A program made the translations under genes and the position numbers. A stretch of 64,000 nt of DNA, from NCBI RefSeq assembly GCF_963678635.1, contig NC_087071.1:43695095-43759094 (forward strand). Reading direction: 5' to 3'. Shown here piece after piece: positions 32,601 through 39,900 of this stretch. The DNA comes from Symsagittifera roscoffensis. Lineage: Eukaryota > Xenacoelomorpha > Acoela > Convolutidae. The stretch's first letter is position 1. Each line of letters opens with the position of its first letter. The notes under the pieces were generated by a model, which was not told where the DNA came from, did not search any database, and saw nothing but the letters and a program-made list of their open reading frames with translations.

Positions 32601-34846
32601 TCTCGAATTGAAGAAGGATGGGATGCTCTCTTTTTTATTGCTATTTTCCTTAATTGTGGTGTTAAGGTCATCATTAAGATTTCTGTCATCTTTGTGTTTT
32701 TATAGTCATGTGTATTTAGTGAGTATGCTTTTCGAACTAGTGTTTCGATTCGTACTGCTATTTGCTTGATGGTTTCGTTTGGTAATCTGCGAATTTCATT
32801 ACATAAAACTCTTTGTTGTTGTTTGTTTCTTTCGGAGTCAAACATTTTTGAAAATTCTTGTGTAAATCTTTTCCAGTTTGATTTTATTTCTAGAGGTAGT
32901 ACTGAAAACCATTTTTGGGCTGCGCCATCTAAGGTTGTTTGTATCAACGCTGTGCGTCGATGTATCCAGTTTTGATGTAGTGGCGTATTAATTGGTTCAG
33001 GTCCAATGTTTAAAATCAGGTTTGCTGTTACTGCATTTAAATAATCTTCTACAGAATATTCAGGGTCTGTTCCTGTGAAAACCATTAAAGGTTTGTTTGA
33101 TGTTATTGATGATCCACCCATAAGGTATGGATTCATTGTCATTTGTAATGATTCTGCTGCATTTGGCATTTGAGAAAAATTTGAAAGTTGGTTTCTTGTT
33201 ATTTCATGTTGTTGAAGATAATATGGGAGTGGTATTTCATTTTGCATTTGTGATGGTTGATACGAGTGTGCAGTCATTGGATTTTGTTGTTGAATTGGTT
33301 GAAAAGATTGTGTATTAATTGGTTGTGGAGAAAAATTCCTATGATTTGTACGTGTTTTCTGTATTCCTTGTCTACGATATTCTTGAGTATTTTGTGCAAA
33401 TATATCTGGTTGTAAAAAATCATCATCTGAGGATAAATAATCCATTTGATAAGATGTTTGTTTTTTATTTTTATTTTGTTGAAAAAATGGGTAATTTTCA
33501 CTGCGATCCTGTGGAGGATTTGGTTGAAAATTTTTGGAATTATATTGGGCCGTTGGGTTATCCCAGTTTCGAGGTTTTGTATATTGATTAAAATTCCTTT
33601 GTAGTTGATAATTTGTTTTTGACGGATGTGTATAATTATAATTATGGTCTGCAAAGTTGTTTCTAGTGAATGTTTTGCGTGTTTTTGATGGTATTGTCAT
33701 GGGTCTGTATGTTTGGTAATCCATATGTGAATATTTAGGGGCAACCGAAGGTTTAACGGTTGATTGTAAGGTTACCTGTGTTTGTGAAGGATTTGTATTT
33801 CTTGGTGTTGTTAAATTTGGGCGTATTGGTGAAATACTTTGTTGTGTAGTTGTTGTGTGTACAATTTCTTCATTTATGAAGTGTGATGGTGTCTGGATAT
33901 CTTGTTGAGTAAGATTCCTAGTTCCATTGAGGTTTTCGTTGTGTATGACTGTAGAGTTTAAACTATTATTTTGTGTATCGGGTAAAAATGTATTATAGTT
34001 TAATGGTGTTGCATCAATTGTTAATGGTATTACTCTTACATAGTCTCTTATGTAAGATATTGTACCTATTGCTTGACTTGAGATTGATTGTGGAAAGCTT
34101 ATAAATGCGGGATGAGACCATTCGGGGTCCCAAACATAATCTGATTGTTCTGTGATAGCGGTATCATCGTTCGAATTTTGGGGTCTAAAATTTTTTCTTG
34201 CTTGTGCAATTAAATCAATATTGTGTGTGAAATAATCTATTATGAACCATGCCAAAATTTTTTGTAAATCGTGTTTGGTATGTTGTGAAACGTCGTCTTT
34301 CGTGAAATTTTCTTTAATGATGTTTAAATAACTAGAGAGTAGTGTGATTTCATGTCGTACTCTTAAATGTTTAGATGTTTCTGTCGGTGAGACATTTGTT
34401 AATGGGAGTTCATTTTCTAATATCGAAATATAACTATATATTATTGCGAAAACTTCATTGGTGAAAATGGAGTTTGCTCTTTGTGAGTTATGGTATTGGA
34501 TGCTTTTTATATATTCTGAAAAAACTTTTGAAAATTCTAAATCAAGATCGTCTGTTTGAATAGTATATGTTCTATTATTATGGTTTGGGGAAGTGAATTC
34601 TATAGAGTAGATTCCATACTGTTGTGTTATGTTGCATATATCTTTTAGATAGTGATCTATGATTTGTCTTTTGATTTTTACATCGGGGAATTCTGTTTTA
34701 CATGGACTAATTCCGGGTTCAAATAAATTTACGAGTAAATTTTGACAAAATATGTGTTGTCCTCTATCGGTATCTGCATCTACTATAAAAGGAAAGATTT
34801 CATCATCATCTGGAGTTTCTTCACCTGGAGTGTGCGTTGAGCTCAT
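26666..34846 (-). CDS. gag-pol: Gag-Pol polyprotein (2726 aa, single frame) of Ty3/Gypsy type
   Basis: One uninterrupted frame gives capsid, replication and integration proteins. Residues 1 to about 290 are an unrecognised folded region; about 290-575 are low-complexity. A Ty3-type Gag core lies at about 585-760 (WFSVLP, then FTQEFSKMF), a zinc knuckle CX2CX4HX4C at 828-841, and an Asn/Arg/Ser/Tyr-rich tract at about 925-1060. The aspartic protease has DSGA at 1215-1218. Reverse transcriptase has the motif A Asp at 1660 (TADMNSAY) and YLDD at 1723-1726. RNase H has CDAS with Asp 1872. Integrase has a zinc region (H2235, H2242, C2269, C2272), catalytic D2307, D2367 and E2403 with 35 residues between the last two, and GPY at 2580-2582. 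Gag and Pol have no frameshift or stop between them. The protein is far longer than usual for the family, mainly through the N-terminal extension and linkers. Confidence 0.95.
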   Translation of the reverse strand: MSSTHTPGEETPDDDEIFPFIVDADTDRGQHIFCQNLLVNLFEPGISPCKTEFPDVKIKRQIIDHYLKDICNITQQYGIYSIEFTSPNHNNRTYTIQTDDLDLEFSKVFSEYIKSIQYHNSQRANSIFTNEVFAIIYSYISILENELPLTNVSPTETSKHLRVRHEITLLSSYLNIIKENFTKDDVSQHTKHDLQKILAWFIIDYFTHNIDLIAQARKNFRPQNSNDDTAITEQSDYVWDPEWSHPAFISFPQSISSQAIGTISYIRDYVRVIPLTIDATPLNYNTFLPDTQNNSLNSTVIHNENLNGTRNLTQQDIQTPSHFINEEIVHTTTTQQSISPIRPNLTTPRNTNPSQTQVTLQSTVKPSVAPKYSHMDYQTYRPMTIPSKTRKTFTRNNFADHNYNYTHPSKTNYQLQRNFNQYTKPRNWDNPTAQYNSKNFQPNPPQDRSENYPFFQQNKNKKQTSYQMDYLSSDDDFLQPDIFAQNTQEYRRQGIQKTRTNHRNFSPQPINTQSFQPIQQQNPMTAHSYQPSQMQNEIPLPYYLQQHEITRNQLSNFSQMPNAAESLQMTMNPYLMGGSSITSNKPLMVFTGTDPEYSVEDYLNAVTANLILNIGPEPINTPLHQNWIHRRTALIQTTLDGAAQKWFSVLPLEIKSNWKRFTQEFSKMFDSERNKQQQRVLCNEIRRLPNETIKQIAVRIETLVRKAYSLNTHDYKNTKMTEILMMTLTPQLRKIAIKKRASHPSSIREPDLDFRKLVDKLEQAEITMKLEETENLKLQYVNKIETTPTNINNIQESETDLVEKITEILNIYEKNPNFKGKPSFKKWCNYCRRYGHSISECRQKQQDSQNKPQKYKEPNKSFYQYMKKDQNLPNKTVHSNNSSGKPLPNNTNYTRNQSPYNSSYRGRSPERRNTQNSSQNHYNRPNSRNNYSRSNSNTQRFVSRSNSQSRNNYYPNNQSRNSSYNRNRNYSYNRNRSYSNNRNQNYSNNRSRNNSYNRSNYNRPNNNYQNRSRNNSQNRHPSYNNRYRNYSQSPHRNNNNYNNSNNRHRSSTPKHQRQINQVQSNPETTSDPPGIDDTVTDTLQLNQINCTSSDSESDTENTLAINMIKVENDYESVIYEQPFPSHIYENQSEFLQNYYTTPINSTPTTQETNEINTTNQTNKNTKTKCLNTNHIYQNIQKEQPKEKIWTIPFLLESPRNKEFQPPDLEIDFLIDSGAESNIINIPTWNEIKTLHPKLTPLETSSKLATAQGSTLINYGKIQLFLLPTRTMEQSKILNKPFKQIFHITDIKYNIIGIPFISKYIPTINILNSKILIKDKYTKTKETSLTFFQRLNKQPPFFSKFYPIYNQQRKHLKPLSGNIYNFSIKQVHQYDKEQNKQKFYMSDFEFKPIHKFFKITISSIKYLKNSNSDIISLHVYNNTPYQVTLPLGLLGYCETNATISPIHEKAYRVNNILQLLDICQSTILNEELSINNIISNENRNTDYFTKTPYFKPTFNISNYTKDQQKFLTMFNFQHSQITQDEFEKLAKQLIKYSSVYATSKFDVGKISSSLHLPLKPDAVFKKQRASKVPIHLHDKVNRLLDILEQYNIISPVNKEEQPKGNTFINPVIILAKGESLKIVLDARYLNSLIDESKCNWPIEPIQVILTKINGKYFTTADMNSAYNQMPLDEQSRRLTQFVIGNQQYEFNRLFYGISIGPAAFSAFMSKIFRPLILKKNAITYLDDVFMQSQTKDEMFNVLEKYHQILQNENLKAAPDKSHFFLTRVKFLGHNIERKTITPLKSRIDAIQKLQPPTNKKKIQEFLGMLNFLSKYVYKMQLYLRPFYNILRQQNNFEWNTEHQTRFDEIKKLLTEQISNTIPDPDQPFYAMCDASNFGIGAALLQSHNGTNKMNLISANSRLFTQAELRISTLMRECTAIIYTLTEYEFLILGSKHPTVLFTDHKPIIFLFTQKSNPNHRVYRFQLILMKFPNLHIVWTAGKNLALPDTLSRNTPPELLTRKTTVEIPKNIKFYLAENETSPRLECKYAVKTDIEQSQINNLQHFPLYLDCQNNHYEVDLLGTSTFKPIPYSQWIKNNTQQKRTKQHLPKKDHFPLIEKEDLTDKINLSGPQTNDSKYTINQVFDLHDPLDTIPLSTLEIENIFLPPTETITISTLKQYQNLDPVIRQLKSWHKYKTKPIKADSTILGNKTLLRYFRKFNNTTINENTDLLEYKLNESTVPCLPLSMILIAFNISHTQNIKGHSGSEKTYSNFIQNFYFPNAPIWIKVLCNDCIVCQLNKPYPNQKQIAQKQDFKGQSLYFNHRISFDTKGPISPSSEGNSYIMVIVDAFTHYVALNPVPHCNAYYAYTTLYEHWIAKFGLPEILVTDNGTDFINNEIITLCHLYNIKHKPRTSHAPWTNGLVEGMNRSLQEYLRCIINGNDTKYTEWSADVKLFPLAYNSQITTTLGMSPYEMVFNQKPRKPIMFTANSHKNAQGYCQPNKDSICYNLPLHTHDEDHFHHPQILKLASGTHTEWILNRDKKHNEIYQKITKKLLQRQNINEQINSRFTPASDLKIGTFVLIPNFNTQKGISKKLQPLRKGPYQIIAKPTDVTYKITDSNKKEIVQHRNNLLPYYPKEYALRELTQLYSFTGLKIIQNEPHLKNTEQNDNPTENQNTKPTATKNNTQNHKESPKHRKNRKMTEQIIPQEEIDKSEHRKTTRLRNQLRKNYKMFIPQSKILKKVEFKK
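31640..32060 (-). repeat. Asn/Arg/Ser/Tyr low-complexity coding repeat in Gag
   Basis: Degenerate repeats of YNRNR, SNNRN and NNSYNRS lie after the zinc knuckle. At DNA level they are imperfect tandem repeats of about 12-24 bp. A basic, tyrosine-studded disordered tract next to nucleocapsid would suit RNA binding or condensation. Confidence 0.7.
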
Positions 34847-35288
34847 TTTTTCGTTCGATGACTGTTAATATGTAATTATTAATGTGTCGAATTGGTTGAT
34901 TCCAATTGTATAGATGTACTGGTTTGTGTTTGTACTGTTTTTTTATTCTTCTTTTTCCTCTTTGTGATGAATTTGAAGTTGTTTCTGAGTCAGAAAAATA
35001 TAATTGATCGTGAAGTGGGTAATTTTTATCTATTGATTCTTTTAGTTTGTAAAGTTCGTCTAAACTGTTGGTTTCTGATTCTGAAAATGCGTTTCGATTT
35101 TTTGAAAATCTTTTTCGTGTTATTTGTCTTTGTTTAGTTATTATTTTCCTCTTTAGTGTTTGTCGTTTTGTTCGAATGTATCCAACTGTTTGTGTATGAG
35201 GTGTGATTACAAGGTCGTATTTTTTGTTATCTATTTCACAATTGTGTAAAACGATTGTTTGTTTATTTCCTAGGTTTTTAAATGACAT
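34821..35288 (-). CDS. 155-aa basic ORF upstream of and overlapping gag-pol
   Basis: An ATG-initiated frame begins MSFKNLGNKQTIVLHN and ends after the gag-pol ATG, overlapping it by 26 bases in a different frame. The middle is strongly basic (KRQTLKRKIITKQRQITRKRFSK), followed by an acidic serine stretch (ESETNSLDE and FSDSETTSNSSQRGKRR) and a second basic patch. There is no signal peptide or membrane segment. A basic, serine-rich small protein encoded 5' of gag suggests a nucleic-acid-binding or regulatory accessory factor. Gag-pol would then be reached by leaky scanning, reinitiation or a separate transcript. No homologue is recognised. Confidence 0.6.
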   Translation of the reverse strand: MSFKNLGNKQTIVLHNCEIDNKKYDLVITPHTQTVGYIRTKRQTLKRKIITKQRQITRKRFSKNRNAFSESETNSLDELYKLKESIDKNYPLHDQLYFSDSETTSNSSQRGKRRIKKQYKHKPVHLYNWNQPIRHINNYILTVIERKNELNAHSR

Positions 35289-35813
35289 AAGGTTTAGAAT
35301 GACGGATGCAAAGGGTTGTTAAATGATTTCTATTTTCCTAAACTGTTAGTTCTTACGATTTTTTGGTTAGCTTAACCTGGGTCTATTTGTTCAGGGTTGG
35401 AGAGAAAAGTATATCGATTCCGAAGAATGATTTTTACTTTCTCGTGACTAGTATAAGCTAAGGTGTTAACTTACTTAATCTTACTTAGGGGTAGTGATTG
35501 TGTTCAAGGGTTGGAGAATAGTAAATCGATCCACAAGGTTCAGGTATAATTAGAACGCGAGTAGTTCGTTAGATACTATTTTAAACTTACTAAGTCTAAG
35601 ATTTATCCTGGGTCTGGTAAGAGGGGGGGTCAAGTGAAGGATGAATAACCGAAGTTCTTCACTATTTATCCTAATTTGAATGATTAGTTTTGTTTAAAAA
35701 TTTCTGTTAGTCTTGGGTCTTTAGAAAGGGTTGGGTAGTGAATCGACGTTTGAGGTCGTTAGACACTAATTAAGTGGGTGGGGGAGAACAAAGTTGTTCT
35801 GTTTGATCCAAGG

Positions 35814-35894
35814 ATAAGCCTTGATGATCAAGTTTGAAATTTAATTAAGTAGAAAATGATTTAAGATCCAAGGATAAGCCTTGATGATCTGATT
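35814..35894 (-). repeat. Duplicated hairpin in the leader
   Basis: gatccaaggataagccttgatgatc-type copies occur at about 35814-35839 and 35869-35893. In sense each folds as CAAGG-CTTAT-CCTTG. Paired identical hairpins in a retroelement leader are typical of dimerisation or packaging signals; that function here is inferred. Confidence 0.55.
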
Positions 35895-36217
35895 TTAAAT
35901 TAAGTGACTTTAAGTTTTAATAAAGTTTTAAATTTGTGTAAAGGAAAGATTTAGTGTTTTATGATGTTAGTGAGTTGATGATTGCTGTTATGTTTTAGGT
36001 GATGAAGCTGGAACAACAGGATGATTTATGATTACTAACCATTTATTGTCATGCTACTAATTTTTATTTTTATTTTCCAATAAATATTTTTCAAACATGT
36101 TTTGTATAATACTGCAGAGTTTTAGGAAAACGATCTTAGATCTTTTTATCAATCGTTATTGTATAATATTAATTTTGTTTAGCGCCTGAAATGATTTTGA
36201 AGAGTAACTTCAAGGTT

Positions 36218-36451
36218 TTATGTTTGCAAATGGAAATCTAAATTCATTGCAAGTAGTATTCGAAATATAAAAGTTTGTTCTGGCTTTTGCCGAACTATCA
36301 TATAACTATACGGCAAGTTTCTACTTTGTCGTATGTCGTCTTTGGTTCGAGGTCTTCTTCCAATTCCGGGTAGTTCTGTTATGGTTCGGAATATTGGCTC
36401 TGATCTATTGAGTCGGAGAGACATTTCAATTAAATTATTGTCGTATAACAT
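36218..36451 (-). CDS. 77-aa leader ORF
   Basis: An ATG frame lies about 90 bases after the 5' LTR. The product, MLYDNNLIEMSLRLNRSEPIF with an R/P-rich middle (GIGRRPRTKDDIRQSR), has no recognised domain. It could be an upstream ORF, or the first coding exon that supplies a start codon to spliced downstream frames such as the methionine-free one. Its size alone is not strong evidence. Confidence 0.3.
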   Translation of the reverse strand: MLYDNNLIEMSLRLNRSEPIFRTITELPGIGRRPRTKDDIRQSRNLPYSYMIVRQKPEQTFIFRILLAMNLDFHLQT

Positions 36452-36514
36452 TTTGTAAATGTTTTTGTCTAATTTCTAATCTATTTTTGGTTAATTCTAA
36501 TCTAGTAAGGTCTT

Positions 36515-36537
36515 GTTCGAGACTTATGGTCGCACCA
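36515..36537 (-). promoter_or_regulatory. Primer-binding site with tRNA-like extension
   Basis: Two bases after the 5' LTR the sense strand reads TGGTGCGACCATAAG. Its complement on the plus strand, from gttcgagac to gtcgcacca, looks like a tRNA 3' end: a T-loop-like gttcga, then stem and acceptor strand, then CCA. The tRNA identity could not be assigned. Similarity extends past the usual 18 bases. Confidence 0.65.
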
Positions 36538-36539
36538 GA

Positions 36540-36947
36540 TGAGTTAGGACCGAAGTGTAACTCATAGAGTAATTTCGGATAGGGTACACCGTCTGCTCGT
36601 CACGCTATCTTATTTTCGGCCGGATAGATTCGTGCAACTTCTTAGTCTAATACCGATCCTAATCTTACTCTTATACTATCTAGTCTCAGGTTGTTTAACT
36701 AGTCTCTGCTAGGCTCAATAGATCTAGGGTATACTGGTTTATTGCGGCTGCTGAAGTGCTCGGGAGAGTCCAACTAATTTCTAAGTTAAATTCAAATCTC
36801 TCTGGTGCTGAAATTACAAGTAACTTCAGCACTTACAAATAAGTGGGTTGTTAGTTAGATGGATCATGATTGGTTAATATTAAATACTTTACATTGGTAA
36901 AACATTTAATTTATCCAATCATAAAATATAGTTTAGATCAGGTTCCA
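36540..36947 (-). repeat. 5' LTR (408 bp)
   Basis: It matches 18138-18545 base for base as far as I could read. It begins in sense with TGGAACC and ends CTAACTCA. U3 has ACCAAT boxes, and AATAAA lies at 36743-36738 in sense. Confidence 0.93.
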
Positions 36948-36951
36948 CTCT
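36948..36951. other. Target-site duplication, right (ctct)
   Basis: This is the second copy of the 4-bp duplication, directly outside the 5' LTR. Confidence 0.85.
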
Positions 36952-37530
36952 GGTTATGTGCGCCTCCCTTTTATTATGTTTTTTTCCATTAAATTTTGAG
37001 AAAAACCATTTTTCAAGGCAACACTTTGACAAACAGCAAAACTCAGCCAATTAATACATTCTTGCCGTGGTGGCAAAAATTTTTGGCCAGAAGATTGGAT
37101 CATTTTTTTTATCAGCGCGTATGCGGTCAAAAACACAATAAGTTTTAGTTTTAATTCTATTTGAATGAGATGAACCATTTGCTCTAAAACGTTGCTCGTT
37201 ATAGATTCCAGTGACTTTTTTGAGAAAACATAGCATACACCGTGATAACTAGCACCATGCGTTTCCGTTTTTTGAAAATTAATTTTGCTTTTCATTTAAG
37301 CCTAATTTTTGATTGGTTTTGTTCGGCATAAAATTGCTTATTCTTATAACTGGATTTCTGAAAGCTCTCTGGAACGCTGCTCATCGCTGCTCAACAATTA
37401 AGCTACAACAATATTTTATTCCAAAAAAGCTCTGGTTGCAGTGTTTCCTTTTATTATGATTTTTTTTTAATTCCGAGAAAAACCATTTTTCAAGGCAACA
37501 ATACGACAAACCACAAATGAATCGAGTTGC
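36952..37530. repeat. Tandem unit flanking the retroelement, with an unoccupied target site
   Basis: 36952-37160 continues the unit broken at 18137. A second copy from about 37165 repeats both sides: aattaagctacaacaata, then a single ctctggtt at 37430-37437, then ccttttattatg and gagaaaaaccatttttcaa. The spacing between the two ctct sites is 482 bp. The second copy shows how the locus looked before insertion. Confidence 0.75.
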
Positions 37531-38954
37531 ATGAGCATTAAAAATATTTGAATTTCACAACTTCAATATCCTATTGTGAAAAGAAATCACAAACTTTTAA
37601 ACTAATTTTTTATGTTTTGAAGGAACCTATTTATACTACCTAAAACGTTCTTTCTGCAATAATAGAGTACCCTAATAATGAGCAAATGATCTTTCGGGTA
37701 GTACAAATAGGTTCCTTTATAACCTGTTATATCAAAAGTTGTTTAATAGGGGTTATTTCAACTGCTATACATGCTGATTTTTTTTTTGGCGGAGCTTTCT
37801 TCAGTTCTATATATAATATGGTTTAAAAACTCGATTCCGTTTTGTCGTGAGCCGTTACTGAAAGGTGATCAGTCTCATTAACAGTTATTACTCATGTAAT
37901 ATATTGGACAGGTTAAATTAATACAAATGATATTATACTCGTGGTAAATCCATGTAACTTTAACTGATTGAAATTTTAAAGTGGCAAAACCGTTTTACAT
38001 TTTAAGACAAACACAAATTTGTTAAATAAAAAATCATGAATTATTTTTTCGTGACTCGTTAACGGAGATTTATTTGAAACATGAACAGGCAAAAAATATA
38101 ATTAACAGGATTTTTTAAAATAAATAACTATCTTCAAATCTCTCCATGGCGTTTAGTAACGAATAAAAAGAACTAACTATTAAATCTCCCCCTCTTCTAG
38201 AGAATTTTGTAAATTATGCACATTGTAAAGAACCTCATTACAACAGGGGGATGGTTAATGCGATCCTAAATTCATCTAAAAATATATGAGAAATTGCTGA
38301 CCCGAGTTGTACAAATTTGCCTCTCCTTCGAATCAGAGTCTGAAAGTGGCGGTGCAGACGTTCTTCTGTTTGAACTTCTCAATCAACCCGTTGCTGTACT
38401 TAATCATGAACAGCTACTTCCGGTCAAAGGTCAAACGCATGCTCGGGGTCACAAGAAGTTCAGCAGCTTAAGTGCGGCGCCAAAGTCAAGTTCAAGGTCA
38501 GGATAAGTATTTGCGACACCCCCCTCATCCCCAATTCCCCCCCCCCCTATATTTGATGCTCATAGATTTGATGGAAAAATTTTATGGTGGTTTTGAAAAA
38601 TTTTGAGAAACTTTTAAGTGGTATACTTGGTAACTTGAGAAGTGATGTACTTGATAGTTTTTGGTGGATGAATTAAAAGTGATAATTGACAGCTTAGACG
38701 AATATTTTAGTCCACCACAAGGGCTTTTTTTCCCTTTCCATCCCACCAGCGATTTTTTAATTTTTTTTTCACATTGTCCGATTGGTATGAAAATTGACAT
38801 GCGGACTTATTAGTACATGGCAAACATTTTTAGTCTTCATATTTCACCTTGAAGACCCACTCATTTATACCATAAAATTGATGCTCGCGAAAGGTGGGAG
38901 GAAAGGAAAAATAGCCAAATTTTATTCTCTTCCCGCATCCAAGTTTAGGCGTAA
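37531..38954. other. AT-rich DNA without a supported gene
   Basis: aggaacctatttatactacc near 37620 recurs inverted near 37700, giving a small inverted repeat. A 70-codon plus-strand frame at 38294-38506 is not supported by splice sites or homology. A poly-C run lies at 38540-38550. Confidence 0.45.
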
Positions 38955-39900
38955 ATAATCGATTATAACGGATTATTATGATGATTTTTTGACAATTATA
39001 ATCGATTATAATTACCAAAATTAGGTCCTTAAGGGATTTATAATTGATTATAATCGTGATATTTTCCAAGAGATTATAATCTTTTATAATCGATTATAAT
39101 TGATTATAATTGATTATAGTTCTTACTAAAAACCCTTAAAATCAATTATAATCGATTATAATCGATTATAATCGATTATAATCTCTTAATATGCCACAAT
39201 TTTTCTTTTTTCGAATTATATCTTATGGGTTATTATTTTTGTGTCAATAAGAAAATCTCTAAAAGAGAGATCTCTCGAACACTTTGGTTCATCTGAACAC
39301 AAAGTTTTACCACGAAACAAAAGTTTCATAGAGATCCTTTCATATGAGTGGAAAGGTTCTCGCGGTAGATGAAAAATAAATTTTCCGAATCAATCATGAA
39401 ACTAAATCAATTTGCTGATGTTTTGGTGTTCAAAAAAGCTTAAAATATGCATCGCAAAACAACTCTATTGGGGAAGAAATGAAAAAAAAACTTATAAATT
39501 TGAATTAATTGGAAAACTTTAAAAATATTTTTCTCATTTTTCATTGGAACCAACGTCCACAAAAAGCATAAAATATAAACATTTTAGTTGCAACTTTGAA
39601 GACAAAAATGGACAAACAAAAGGGATTATAATCGATTATAATCGATTATAATGGATTTTTGTGCAAAACTAATGAAATAGAAATTTGAATAAAAAAATGG
39701 ATTATAATCAATTATAATCGATTATAATTGTGTCGAAAAATAGACGAATAAATAATCGATTATAATCGATTATAATGGATTATAATTAATTATATTTTGA
39801 TTTTAAAAAGAGAGATTATAATTGATTATTAATTGATTAAAATCGATTGTTTCGCAATTTTAGTGAGACTGGTACTAAAATCGTAATATAATCGATTATT
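38955..39900. repeat. Cluster of CGATTATAATCG palindromic repeats
   Basis: The 10-bp unit attataatcg recurs in head-to-tail runs (39080-39110, 39140-39180, 39625-39655, 39700-39725, 39755-39790), interleaved with other AT-rich DNA. Each unit junction is a palindrome. It is unusual in being clustered over 950 bp, not one continuous array. Confidence 0.75.

Larger units (their letters stand above)
35289..36539 (-). other. 5' leader of the retroelement
   Basis: This is the untranslated leader between the 5' LTR and the first large ORF. It includes degenerate repeats of ggttggagaaaagtatatcgat (near 35395, 35505 and 35730), two copies of a hairpin (35814-35894), a short ORF (36451-36218) and three GTAAG(T/A) donor-like sites in sense near 35470-35590. 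It is the expected location of packaging and splice-donor signals. Confidence 0.55.
18138..36947 (-). mobile_element. Giant (18.8 kb) env-bearing Ty3/Gypsy-type LTR retroelement
   Basis: An 18,810-bp element in minus orientation has 408-bp LTRs with TG..CA ends and a 4-bp target duplication. The pol order is protease, reverse transcriptase, RNase H, integrase with a GPY/F tail, which is the Metaviridae (Ty3/Gypsy) order. Beyond gag-pol it carries a 155-aa ORF upstream, a small membrane ORF, a methionine-free frame, an envelope-like ORF and a 599-aa orphan downstream. Typical Gypsy elements are 5-8 kb, so it is two to three times the usual size. The LTRs show no difference on reading and all big frames are open, which suggests a recent, perhaps functional, copy. 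Its sense strand is poor in G. Confidence 0.92.
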
